Shown here in pieces: positions 27,051 through 34,935 of a stretch of 64,000 nucleotides of DNA. Within the stretch, counting starts at the first letter, position 1; the number at the start of each line of letters is the position of its first letter. The stretch covers positions 21,001 through 85,000 of the forward strand of contig JAAFJF010000006.1 of assembly GCA_013298815.1 (NCBI GenBank). The letters run 5' to 3'. The notes under the pieces were generated by a model that searched no databases, was not told the origin of the DNA, and was given only the letters and a program-made list of their open reading frames with translations. Source of the DNA: Polaromonas sp. (GTDB taxonomy: Bacteria; Pseudomonadota; Gammaproteobacteria; Burkholderiales; Burkholderiaceae_C). The translations under genes were made by a program, and so were the position numbers.

Positions 27051-27644
27051 TTAACGAACACCTAAAACTGTTTTTGCCCAAATTGGTAAATCAGTGACAC
27101 CTTCAATTAAAGCACCTTTTCTGCAAGTGGCGATGTGCTCCAAACCACTGCTCTGTATATCTTGAGAGTCGTATAGGAATGCAGCATCTGCCAGCGGTAT
27201 CGCTTTGGCAAGATTGGCTAATGTCCTAGGATAGCGGGATAAGATTTTGTCAGTCGGCACGTCGTGCCCACCCTCAAGTACTCGCTGTCTGACGCGTTCA
27301 ACCAGTATTTCTGGGTTATCAAGAGCAACAACGTAGAGGACAATTTGATAACCCGCTTGTTTTGCATGCTCAATCAAGTCGATTTTCGACGCGTGCGAGA
27401 AAACAGTTTCACTAGCGAACGAGCGTTTTTCCTGTATCAAATTGCTGCGTCTGCCTTCTGCCCAACTTCGCGCAGCTTCAGTGCGTTTGAGAGGGTTTTT
27501 GATATGTTTGAGATGCTCACGCTCGTAAATATCAGCATTGATGAATTCAAGTTTTGAATCAATCAACCCCTCAGCCAGCAGTGCCCAGTACAAGGATGAC
27601 TTGCCCGCGCCATTGGGGCCGGCGAGCAAGTGAAAAATAGGCAT
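27051..27644 (-). CDS. Zeta-toxin-like P-loop kinase
   Basis: A 197-residue nucleotide-binding protein of the zeta toxin/AAA_33 type. Walker A is GPNGAGKSSLYWAL at residues 9-22. Other family segments are FINADIY, RSFASETVFSH, and VERVRQRVLEGGHDVPTDKILSRYPRT. Classical zeta toxins phosphorylate UDP-N-acetylglucosamine; chromosomal relatives of this size are less studied, so toxicity is inferred. It follows the ParD-like gene by 23 bases. Together they form a cassette within a housekeeping gene block. Confidence 0.85.
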   Translation of the reverse strand: MPIFHLLAGPNGAGKSSLYWALLAEGLIDSKLEFINADIYEREHLKHIKNPLKRTEAARSWAEGRRSNLIQEKRSFASETVFSHASKIDLIEHAKQAGYQIVLYVVALDNPEILVERVRQRVLEGGHDVPTDKILSRYPRTLANLAKAIPLADAAFLYDSQDIQSSGLEHIATCRKGALIEGVTDLPIWAKTVLGVR

Positions 27645-27667
27645 TAAAAATGAGCGATGAGAAAAAT

Positions 27668-28015
27668 TTAACCCACAAGCGCTTGATTTGCTGTCACGAT
27701 GGTATGAAATTGCCGTTTCAACGCACCACTGTTGTTCGCGATACTCATTTTGGCTATATGCGCTTCTAACGAGTCACTGCCAGCATTGGTCTCATTGCCA
27801 GCAGTATCTTGCTGCAGCGCCTGCTCCGCTTGCAAAATCGTCAACCCGCTGGCTTCCATTTTTCGCCCCAAAGCAGCCCAATACTCAATTTGCCCCGCCG
27901 TTGAACGGCGAAACGTCTGCGCAGATTCCTTAGCTGCGCTAACCAAAGCCGCAGGCAATTTGACAGACAGGTGGCTAGGCGCAACTGGAGGGCTCACAAG
28001 TGCTTCAAGCATCAC
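27668..28015 (-). CDS. ParD-like antitoxin
   Basis: A 115-residue protein with an N-terminal segment typical of ParD-like antitoxins: HLSVKLPAALVSAAKESAQ, then RRSTAGQIEYWAALGRKME (residues 16-54), a ribbon-helix-helix-like pattern. The C-terminal half is less ordered and rich in Gln, Asn and Ala, as expected for a toxin-binding tail. It is the promoter-proximal gene of the pair, the usual order for a self-regulated toxin-antitoxin operon. Confidence 0.78.
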   Translation of the reverse strand: MMLEALVSPPVAPSHLSVKLPAALVSAAKESAQTFRRSTAGQIEYWAALGRKMEASGLTILQAEQALQQDTAGNETNAGSDSLEAHIAKMSIANNSGALKRQFHTIVTANQALVG

Positions 28016-28077
28016 AACTCCTCAAAAGATGACAATGGCTATATTTTATCCAAAAAGGCAAAATGGCGCAAAAAGAG

Positions 28078-28167
28078 TCAAAAAGAACCAAACTTATACA
28101 AATCAGCTGAGTTACAGAGCGGTAATTGCTCGGATGGAGTTACGAATCGGATGGTGAATTTGGGCAT
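28078..28167 (-). pseudogene. Truncated 5' remnant of a Rieske gene
   Basis: A 29-codon frame starting MPKFTIRFVTPSEQLPLCNS, matching the first 23 codons of the intact Rieske gene (MTESTIQFVTPSEQLPLCNS), then diverging to a stop. Across codons 8-20 all differences are synonymous. This means the copy was a working gene until it was cut. It marks the upstream junction of the toxin-antitoxin insertion. Confidence 0.8.
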
Positions 28168-28228
28168 TTGCATTGTAAATTTACTATGAATTTAATAGCT
28201 GCTTAGGCAATGAATATGCTGGCTAGAG
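28101..28228. repeat. Direct repeat B flanking the toxin-antitoxin pair
   Basis: The Rieske remnant, its upstream spacer and repeat copy 9, in the same order as direct repeat A. The spacer here is about 12 bases longer. Confidence 0.85.
28195..28228 (+). repeat. Interspersed repeat, copy 9
   Basis: Copy ATAGCTGCTTAGGCAATGAA, then TATGCTGGCTAGAG, downstream of the HAD phosphatase gene. It is the counterpart of copy 8. Confidence 0.92.
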
Positions 28229-28265
28229 GCATATTTGATGCCATTTTAGAACATTTACATCGTTT

Positions 28266-28937
28266 TCAAGCAAATTCAGCCATCCAAGCGTCCAACTCTG
28301 CCACGGAATGCGCGATGTGCAAAGGTTTGAAGGCTGCAAAGCTGTCAGGCTCATGCGCACCGTAGCTGACACCTACGCTGGCGCAGCCGGCGTTTTGCGC
28401 CATCAAGAGGTCGTGGGTGGTGTCGCCGATCATCAAGGTGCGCTCGGGCGGGACGTTGAGTTCTTCCATCAGCTCGTGCAGCATCAGCGGGTCAGGTTTG
28501 CCTGCGGTTTGGTCTGCGGTGCGGGAGGCGTGGAAAAGTCCTTTTAATTCAACGGCTTGCAGGGCATCGTCTAAGCCACGACGGCTTTTGCCGGTGGCTA
28601 CTGCTAGCAAATGGTTGCGCTGTTTTAGACCTGCCAACAGCTCTAAAACGCCGCTGAACAGGGTGATGTCGTCCATGCTTTGCGCGTAGTGAAACTTATA
28701 GCGCTCGCCCAGCATGGGGTATTTGCTGGGGGGCACGTCGGGCGCGGCGTGGGCTAAGGCTTGCATCAAGCCCATGCCGATGACGTAAGAGGCGTCTTGG
28801 TCAGACGGTTTTGCGCCGCCCACATCGACGACCGCCGCCTGGATGCTGCGGGTGATGATGGCGGTGGAGTCGAAGAGGGTGCCGTCCCAGTCGAAGGCGA
28901 TTAGGTCAAATTTGCGGTCGGATTGTCTGGTTGTCAT
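28266..28937 (-). CDS. HAD-superfamily phosphatase (Gph-like)
   Basis: A 223-residue HAD subfamily IA hydrolase. Motif I is LIAFDWDGTLFDST with the nucleophile Asp near residue 14. Motif II is VATGKSRRGLDDAL, and motif III/IV are AGKPDPLMLHE and MIGDTTHDLLMAQNAG. It resembles phosphoglycolate phosphatase, but the substrate is not proven. It starts 8 bases after rluC ends, so the two are co-transcribed. Confidence 0.9.
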   Translation of the reverse strand: MTTRQSDRKFDLIAFDWDGTLFDSTAIITRSIQAAVVDVGGAKPSDQDASYVIGMGLMQALAHAAPDVPPSKYPMLGERYKFHYAQSMDDITLFSGVLELLAGLKQRNHLLAVATGKSRRGLDDALQAVELKGLFHASRTADQTAGKPDPLMLHELMEELNVPPERTLMIGDTTHDLLMAQNAGCASVGVSYGAHEPDSFAAFKPLHIAHSVAELDAWMAEFA

Positions 28938-28945
28938 GGAAAATT

Positions 28946-30100
28946 TCAGTTTAAAGATTCAACAAAATTCTGTAGTTCAGGCGGTAATTCGTTTTGTAAT
29001 TCGATCCGTTCTGTGGTTGATGGATGAGTGAGTTGCAAGCGCCAAGCATGCAAAAACATTCGTTTTAAGGGGTTGGTTTGCGACAAATTCTGAAATTTAG
29101 ACGGCTTTTGCAGCGCTTTGTTCAGTTCAAAATCGCCATATTTGTCGTCGCCCGCAATCGGGTGACCTTCGCTGGCGAGATGAACGCGAATTTGATGGGT
29201 GCGGCCGGTTTTGATGGTGACTTCTAGGAGCGTATAAGCCGCGAAGGTCTGCCGAATTTTGACCAAGGTGACAGATTTCATGCCTTCGGGGTCGTCTTTG
29301 GTGGTGACTTTAACGCGGCGTTCGCCTTCAGAACCATCTTTGGTGGGCAGCAAGTATTTGTGCAAGGGCTTATCGAGCACCTTCTTATTAGCAGGCCACG
29401 CGCCCACAACCAGAGCCAAGTAGGTTTTGCCCGTTTCGCGCTCGCGGAATTGGTTTTGCAGATTCGTCAGCGCGCTGCGTTTTTTTGCGACCAGCAAAAT
29501 ACCGCTGGTTTCGCGGTCTAGGCGATGCACCAATTCGAGGAATTTAGCCTGCGGCCTGGCCATGCGCAGCTGCTCAATCACCCCAAAGCTGATGCCCGAG
29601 CCACCATGCACGGCCACGCCAGCAGGTTTGGAAATCGCCAAAATGTGCTCGTCTTCCAGCAAAATCGGGAAATCCTTCAAGATCGAGGTTTTGCTAATTT
29701 TGCGGCCATCCGTAGCGTTTGAAGTGGCATTTTCTAATGAGTTAGTAAGCGCATACTTCGCCGCCTCATGCGCCATCGCCTCGGTTTTCTCGGCCATGCG
29801 CTCAGACACGCGTACGGGTGGCAGGCGTATGATGTCGCCCTCTGCAATACGGGTATCGGCCGACGCTCTGCCTTTGTTGACCCGCACTTCACCGCTGCGA
29901 ATGATGCGGTAGACGTGGGTTTTGGGCACGCCTTTGAGCTGGCGGATCAAAAAATTGTCAAGCCGCTGTCCGTCCGAGTTTTCGTCAACCATGACAAATT
30001 CCGCCTTTGGTTCTGACTTAGGTGGGATATTTGCAATTTGTGGCTGCAAAGTAGGTTTTTCTGGTGCTTTATTCAATCCTACCTCTATAATGTGTTTCAC
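28946..30100 (-). CDS. rluC: Ribosomal large subunit pseudouridine synthase
   Basis: A 384-residue RluA-family enzyme that modifies 23S rRNA. The N-terminal S4 RNA-binding domain is QRLDNFLIRQLKGVPKTHVY with SGEVRVNKGR. The catalytic Asp lies in VHRLDRETSGILLVAK, and TGRTHQIRVHLASEGHPIAGDDKYGD is the conserved C-terminal block. An extra N-terminal 35 residues precede the S4 domain. The divergent position to rne is conserved in many proteobacteria and supports the rluC name. Confidence 0.93.
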   Translation of the reverse strand: MKHIIEVGLNKAPEKPTLQPQIANIPPKSEPKAEFVMVDENSDGQRLDNFLIRQLKGVPKTHVYRIIRSGEVRVNKGRASADTRIAEGDIIRLPPVRVSERMAEKTEAMAHEAAKYALTNSLENATSNATDGRKISKTSILKDFPILLEDEHILAISKPAGVAVHGGSGISFGVIEQLRMARPQAKFLELVHRLDRETSGILLVAKKRSALTNLQNQFRERETGKTYLALVVGAWPANKKVLDKPLHKYLLPTKDGSEGERRVKVTTKDDPEGMKSVTLVKIRQTFAAYTLLEVTIKTGRTHQIRVHLASEGHPIAGDDKYGDFELNKALQKPSKFQNLSQTNPLKRMFLHAWRLQLTHPSTTERIELQNELPPELQNFVESLN

Positions 30101-30575
30101 TAGCGCTGCGCTATAAGTAATTGATTTGTCTGGAGTTTAGTCCACATCTTGTCTTACTAGATGAAGCGCCCCGCTGGTAAGGTCGATGCCAGCTAGTCTT
30201 TTTGCACGCAAACATGATGAGCCAACGCTCACTGTGGCCTGCCTTAAGCTTAGTTGAAGCCGACGTTTTGAGACAAACATACGGAATACCCAAAGTTTGC
30301 GAGCTTTTGAAAGAGTCAAGAGCTCACAGATATTATTGTTGAAATCAGTTTAGCACCGCGATTTGCGTTAATTAGAAACCCAAGCCGCCTGTAGTTTTGC
30401 TGGTATCAAGCGCCTACGCTGGCGCACCGCTGAAGATAACGACAAATTTGTTATTAGAATTTTTCGTTTGATAAGTGTTGCGCAAGCTCTCCGGCAATTC
30501 CTCGTGTCTTGATTCGTCTGTTTTGGCATCGTTTGCTCGTATTGGGCATGTGATGAAAATAGAAAGAAGATACCG
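30101..30575 (+). promoter_or_regulatory. Intergenic region with rne promoter and long leader
   Basis: A 475-base stretch between divergent rluC and rne with no convincing gene. A sigma-70-type promoter candidate for rne is TTGAAA (30307-30312), an 18-base spacer, then TATTAT (30331-30336), giving a leader of roughly 230 nt. The leader holds a GCGCC/GGCGC hairpin (30410-30425) and an AT-rich ATAAC/GTTAT hairpin near 30438. AGAAG lies before the ATG. RNase E leaders are known sites of autoregulation in E. coli; the same here is inference. Confidence 0.6.
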
Positions 30576-33575
30576 ATGAAACGGATGCTAATCAACGCCA
30601 CACAGACTGAAGAACGTCGTCTGGCCATTGTCGATGGACAAAAACTCCTCGATTACGAAATTGAAATCGAAGGGCGCGAACAGCGCAAAGGTAACATTTA
30701 TCAAGCCATCGTGACGCGCGTTGAGCCGTCACTGGAAGCTTGTTTTGTGGATTACGGTGAAGATCGCCACGGCTTTTTGCCGTTCAAAGAAATCTCAAAA
30801 ATGTACTTTGCAGCGGGCGTCAGCCCCAGCCAAGCGCGCATTCAAGACGCCATCAAAGAAGGCCAGCAGCTCTTAGTTCAAGTTGAAAAAGAAGAGCGCG
30901 GCAACAAAGGCGCGGCGTTAACCACGTTTGTATCCCTCGCTGGTCGTTACGTCGTTTTGATGCCAAACAACCCACGTGGTGGTGGTGTCAGCCGCCGCAT
31001 TGAGGGTGACGACAGAGCCGAACTCAAAGAAAACATGGACCAATTGGAATATCCCAATGGTATGAGCATCATCGCCCGCACCGCTGGCATCGGCCGCAGT
31101 GCACCAGAATTGCAATGGGATTTGAACTACTTGCTGAAACTTTGGACCGCCATTGACGGCGCAGCCAAAGGCGGCAAGGGCGCTTTCTTGATTTACCAAG
31201 AATCTAGTCTGGTGATTCGCGCCATTCGCGATTACTTCAACTCTGACATTGGCGACATATTGATCGACACCGACGATGTGTACGAGCAAGCGCAGCAATT
31301 CATGGCCCACGTGATGCCTGAGCACGCAGCCAAGGTCAAACGCTACCGCGACGACGCGCCGCTGTTCAGCCGCTTCCAAATCGAGCACCAAATCGAATCC
31401 GCCTATGCCCGCACGGTGCAACTGCCAAGCGGCGGCGCGATTGTGATTGACCATACCGAGGCCTTGGTGTCTGTTGACGTTAACTCGGCACGCTCTATTC
31501 GCGGTGGTGACATTGAAGAAACAGCCACCCGCACTAACTTGGAAGCTGCCGAAGAAGTCGCCCGCCAGATGCGTTTGCGTGACTTGGGCGGTTTGGTCGT
31601 GATCGACTTTATCGACATGGACGAAAGCCGCAATCGCCGCGATGTTGAAAACCGCTTGCGCGATGCTTTGCGTCAAGACCGTGCCCGCGTCCAATTCGGC
31701 ACGATCAGCAAGTTCGGCCTGATGGAAATGAGCCGCCAGCGCCTGAAACCTGCGCTATCTGAAGGTGCGTCCATCCCTTGCCCACGCTGCGGCGGTGCTG
31801 GTCATATCCGCGATACCGAGTCCAGCGCGCTGCAGATTTTGCGAATCATCCAAGAAGAGTCGCTGAAAGACAGCACCGCTTCTGTGTTGTGCCAAGTGCC
31901 GGTCGATGTAGCTTCGTTCTTGCTGAACGAAAAGCGCCAAGAGATCGCCAAAATCGAACTCAAACAGCGCATCAACGTGTTGATGGTGCCGAACAAGACA
32001 CTGGAAACACCGAACTACCGCTTGGAACGCCTGAAACATGACGATCCACGTTTGGAAAACATCGAAGCTAGCTACAAACTGGCCGAAGAGGTGGAAGACC
32101 CAACCGCTGTGACACGTCGTTCGCAAGAACCAACCAATAAGCAAGTGCCTATCATCAAAGGCGTGTTGCCTGATGCGCCAGCACCCGCTGCAGCGCCACG
32201 ACCTGTGGCTGCACCGAATTCGACTGCACCTGTTGCGAAAGCATCTCCAGCTACTGCTAAAACAGCAAAACCTGCTGAAACTGGTTTCTTTGCTTGGGTT
32301 AAAGGGCTGTTTGGCGCAAGCAAACCAGCCGTTGCAGCGCCTGTACGTGCCACAGCTGATGGTGAAAAACGCAGCGATGGCCGCGGCAATGCTCAACGTA
32401 GCGAACAACGCAACCCACGCGGTGAGCGTACTGAGCGACCTGAAGGCCAAGGCGAGCGCCGTGATGGCCGTGGCCGCAACACACGCGGTGGCCGTGGTGG
32501 CGAACGCAATAGTGAGCGTACTGGTGAACGCAGCGCGGAACGTACGACTGAACGCCGTGACGAAGTTCGTAGCGAAGCCCGTACAGAAGGTCGTGCAGAG
32601 GGCCGCGTCGAAGGCAGAAGCGAAGGTCGTGGCCCTCGTCCAAACGGTCGCAATCAGCGCAATGAGCCGCGAGTTGATGCAGAAGGCAATCAAATTGCTG
32701 CAAATAGTATAGCTACTCAGGCAGATAATGCGCCGACTGATGGCAATATTGACACTCAAAACAGAGCTCCCCGTCAAGGTAGTCGCCCTCCGCGGGGTGA
32801 GCGCGCTGAACGTGGTGAGCGCCCTGAACGCGCAGAGCGACCAGAGCGTGGTGAGCGCCGTGAACGTAGCGACCGTAACGGTTCTGAAGCTGTTGCCGGT
32901 GCCGGTGCCGGCGCAGGTGTTGTTGCAGCTGGTTTGGTAACGGCAGTTGTTGCTGATCAAGCCAGTTCTCAAGCAGGCTCTGACTCCCAAGGCATGACAC
33001 AAGATGCTGCGCCAGAAGGCCAACGCAACGAACGCCGCAGCCGTGACCGCTATGGTCGTGACCGCCGCGAACGCAATGGTGATCGTCCAGAGCGTGCTGA
33101 GCGTTTGGGAGATCAGTCTGTGGAATCCGCAACGAACGATGGTGCAGCTCAGACGGCCCCCGCACAAGCTGAATTTGTTAATTCACGCCGAGATACAGCA
33201 CCTGCGGCGGCAGCCGATGTTGCCGCTGCAAATCCAGTGGCTTTAGCTGTCGCCCCTGTGGTAGTAGCTCCTGCGCCTGCACCTGCGGCGGCAGTAGCAA
33301 CTACCGTCATGCCAGTGGTCACGTCATACGCTTTACCCGTTTCGGATTTGGCGCATGTGGCAACGACATCAGGTTTGCAATGGGTAGGTTCTGACGCTGC
33401 AAAGATTGCAGCTGCTCAAGCTGCTATTGCAGCTGAGCTAGCCAATGCACCCGCACATGTGCCACGCGAGCGCCCGCCTGCTGTCGCGGTTGAATCAGCC
33501 AACTTGGTTTTGGTAGAAACCAAGCGTGATTTGCGCGATATGCAACTACCTTTTGAAGCACCGACCGCTTCATAA
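30576..33575 (+). CDS. rne: Ribonuclease E
   Basis: A 999-residue endoribonuclease, the scaffold of RNA decay and rRNA processing. The catalytic half has an N-terminal S1 domain (residues about 38-125), metal-binding Asp301 and Asp344 in the DNase-I-like subdomain (SVDVNSARS, VVIDFIDMDE), and the Zn-link Cys402/Cys405 in CPRCGGAG. The C-terminal half, after about residue 515, is disordered. It is Ala/Pro-rich, then very Arg-rich with degenerate GER/PER repeats, and ends with a conserved-looking SGLQWVGSD and METK-like segment. Residues 711-722 come from a repeat copy. A strong terminator follows. Confidence 0.96.
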   Translation: MKRMLINATQTEERRLAIVDGQKLLDYEIEIEGREQRKGNIYQAIVTRVEPSLEACFVDYGEDRHGFLPFKEISKMYFAAGVSPSQARIQDAIKEGQQLLVQVEKEERGNKGAALTTFVSLAGRYVVLMPNNPRGGGVSRRIEGDDRAELKENMDQLEYPNGMSIIARTAGIGRSAPELQWDLNYLLKLWTAIDGAAKGGKGAFLIYQESSLVIRAIRDYFNSDIGDILIDTDDVYEQAQQFMAHVMPEHAAKVKRYRDDAPLFSRFQIEHQIESAYARTVQLPSGGAIVIDHTEALVSVDVNSARSIRGGDIEETATRTNLEAAEEVARQMRLRDLGGLVVIDFIDMDESRNRRDVENRLRDALRQDRARVQFGTISKFGLMEMSRQRLKPALSEGASIPCPRCGGAGHIRDTESSALQILRIIQEESLKDSTASVLCQVPVDVASFLLNEKRQEIAKIELKQRINVLMVPNKTLETPNYRLERLKHDDPRLENIEASYKLAEEVEDPTAVTRRSQEPTNKQVPIIKGVLPDAPAPAAAPRPVAAPNSTAPVAKASPATAKTAKPAETGFFAWVKGLFGASKPAVAAPVRATADGEKRSDGRGNAQRSEQRNPRGERTERPEGQGERRDGRGRNTRGGRGGERNSERTGERSAERTTERRDEVRSEARTEGRAEGRVEGRSEGRGPRPNGRNQRNEPRVDAEGNQIAANSIATQADNAPTDGNIDTQNRAPRQGSRPPRGERAERGERPERAERPERGERRERSDRNGSEAVAGAGAGAGVVAAGLVTAVVADQASSQAGSDSQGMTQDAAPEGQRNERRSRDRYGRDRRERNGDRPERAERLGDQSVESATNDGAAQTAPAQAEFVNSRRDTAPAAAADVAAANPVALAVAPVVVAPAPAPAAAVATTVMPVVTSYALPVSDLAHVATTSGLQWVGSDAAKIAAAQAAIAAELANAPAHVPRERPPAVAVESANLVLVETKRDLRDMQLPFEAPTAS
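32708..32742 (+). repeat. Interspersed repeat, copy 10 (inside rne)
   Basis: Read as SIATQADNAPTDG in the Arg-rich tail. The TAG of the consensus is CAG. It is the most diverged copy (GCGCCGACTG at its 3' half). Confidence 0.8.
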
Positions 33576-33594
33576 GAAATACGAGCCTCCCATG

Positions 33595-33628
33595 AAAAGC
33601 CGCTGTCGCGCAAGCACAGCGGCTTTTT
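33595..33628 (+). terminator. Intrinsic terminator after rne
   Basis: AAAAGCCGCTGT and ACAGCGGCTTTT form a 12-bp stem with a 9-base loop, followed by a T-run. Confidence 0.92.
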
Positions 33629-33701
33629 CGTGGAAAATAACAGTCCGACATTGCTTTTTCAAGCGATCACCTATTTCGTTAACTTTTTAGGAAATCATAC
33701 C

Positions 33702-34157
33702 GTGTCGATTTATGCAAAACTCGAAACGCTAGGCATCGTTTTACCCCCTGTTGCCATTCCTGCTGCCGCTTATGTCCCTTTTGTCAAAACGGGCAACTTG
33801 GTTTTTTTAAGCGGTCATATCGCTAAAAAAAATGGCAAAGCATGGGTTGGACAATTCGGAAAAAATATGACAACAGAAGAAGGGAAAGCAGCCGCACGCA
33901 GCATTGCTATCGATTTGATGGGAACATTACATGCGGCTGTAGGCGATTTGAACCAGGTCAAACGCATCGTCAAAGTAATGAGTTTGGTGAATTCAACGGG
34001 TGATTTCACCGAACAGCATTTGGTGACAAATGGTTGCTCTGAACTTCTGGGTGACGTCTTCGGGCCTACAGTTGGCGCGCATGCCCGCAGCGCCTTTGGT
34101 GTGGCTCAAATTCCTATGGGCGCTTGCGTAGAGATTGAACTGATCGCTGAAGTTTAA
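33702..34157 (+). CDS. RidA (YjgF/YER057c) family protein
   Basis: A 151-residue member of the RidA superfamily, in the longer subgroup without the full RidA signature. Relatives deaminate reactive enamine/imine intermediates or have unknown roles. Visible family segments are NLVFLSGHIAKKNGKAW, the pattern GDLNQVKRIVKVMSLVN, and the C-terminal GVAQIPMGACVEIE; the catalytic Arg of true RidA (near the position of RSAFGVAQ) is present. I chose GTG 33702, with AGGAA upstream, over an in-frame extension to 33630 that overlaps the terminator region. Confidence 0.85.
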   Translation: MSIYAKLETLGIVLPPVAIPAAAYVPFVKTGNLVFLSGHIAKKNGKAWVGQFGKNMTTEEGKAAARSIAIDLMGTLHAAVGDLNQVKRIVKVMSLVNSTGDFTEQHLVTNGCSELLGDVFGPTVGAHARSAFGVAQIPMGACVEIELIAEV

Positions 34158-34321
34158 AAAAATACCGAAAAGTAGTCGGTGTTTACCCTCAAAAATTCAT
34201 GATGTGAAATGCTCTTTCGCAATTTAGTGCGCAAACGATTATCATCGTGCCAATTTATGACAAAACGCTTTTACGGTGATGTTTCGTCATGCGCCAGTTT
34301 TTTAACTCTTGGAGCACTTCT

Positions 34322-34861
34322 GTGAATGGACTACTAAAACTCGCTTTCGGCGTGGATTGGATCAATGAAAAATTTGGGGTTATAGCCTCTTGGACTGTGT
34401 TATTTGCTGCAATGGTTTCGGCAGCGAACGCATTCGTTCGCTATGGTTTTAACTGGAGTTCCAACTCCTTTACGGAAATACAGTGGTATTTTTTCGCCTA
34501 CATGGTTATGGTGGGCGCGCCGATCGTACTTAAACTAAATGAACATGTTCGTGTTGACTTGATCTACGGCAAACTCAAGGGCAATCGCCCTGTTTACGTC
34601 GATTTATTTGGCCTAACTTTCTTTCTTCTGCCAGTTATCAGCATGTTGGCATACCTGTCTTGGCCATATTTTTTAAACACTTTTAGCTCAGGTGAAATGT
34701 CGCAAAATGCTGGTGGTTTGATACGTTGGCCTGCCGTCTTGGCACTACCGCTTGGTTTTGCGTTGATGTGGTTTCAAGGATGGTCAGAAATTATCAAACG
34801 TGTAGCCTACCTGACAGGTCACTACCAAATGGACACCCATTACGAAAAGCCGTTGCAATAA
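34322..34861 (+). CDS. TRAP transporter small permease (DctQ)
   Basis: A four-helix membrane subunit of a tripartite ATP-independent periplasmic transporter, 179 residues. Hydrophobic helices lie near residues 17-36, 50-75, 97-118 and 135-155, with WYFFAYMVMVGAPIVLKLNEHVRVD typical of DctQ (spread over residues 52-76). GTG 34322 has GGAG 7 bases upstream, while an ATG at 34289 has a weaker GGTGAT; I prefer the GTG. It pairs with the large permease 74 bases downstream. The binding protein is on the other strand at 37058-38140. Confidence 0.87.
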   Translation: MNGLLKLAFGVDWINEKFGVIASWTVLFAAMVSAANAFVRYGFNWSSNSFTEIQWYFFAYMVMVGAPIVLKLNEHVRVDLIYGKLKGNRPVYVDLFGLTFFLLPVISMLAYLSWPYFLNTFSSGEMSQNAGGLIRWPAVLALPLGFALMWFQGWSEIIKRVAYLTGHYQMDTHYEKPLQ

Positions 34862-34935
34862 GCGTAGCTGTGTTCACACAAATACATTTACGAAAAGCTA
34901 TTGAACTTATTGCAATAAAAATTTAGGATTTAAAA

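Noticed and set aside
30111..30319. Two 60-residue minus-strand frames upstream of rne
   Set aside because: They sit in the divergent promoter/leader region, overlap each other in different frames and show no start signal.
30410..30425. GCGCC/GGCGC hairpin in the rne leader as a terminator or attenuator
   Set aside because: The stem is only 5 bp with no T-run. It may be part of leader structure but does not support a separate call. The TACGCTGGCGC inside resembles the 34-bp repeat only by chance.
31755..33167. A 470-residue open frame antisense to rne
   Set aside because: It lies opposite the Arg/Ala-rich tail, where codon bias keeps antisense frames open. The translation is Cys/Ile/Thr/Ala-rich with no recognisable domain, and rne itself is certain.
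34164..34180. ACCGA/TCGGT hairpin after the RidA gene as a terminator
   Set aside because: A 5-bp stem with only a short T-stretch is too weak to call with confidence.
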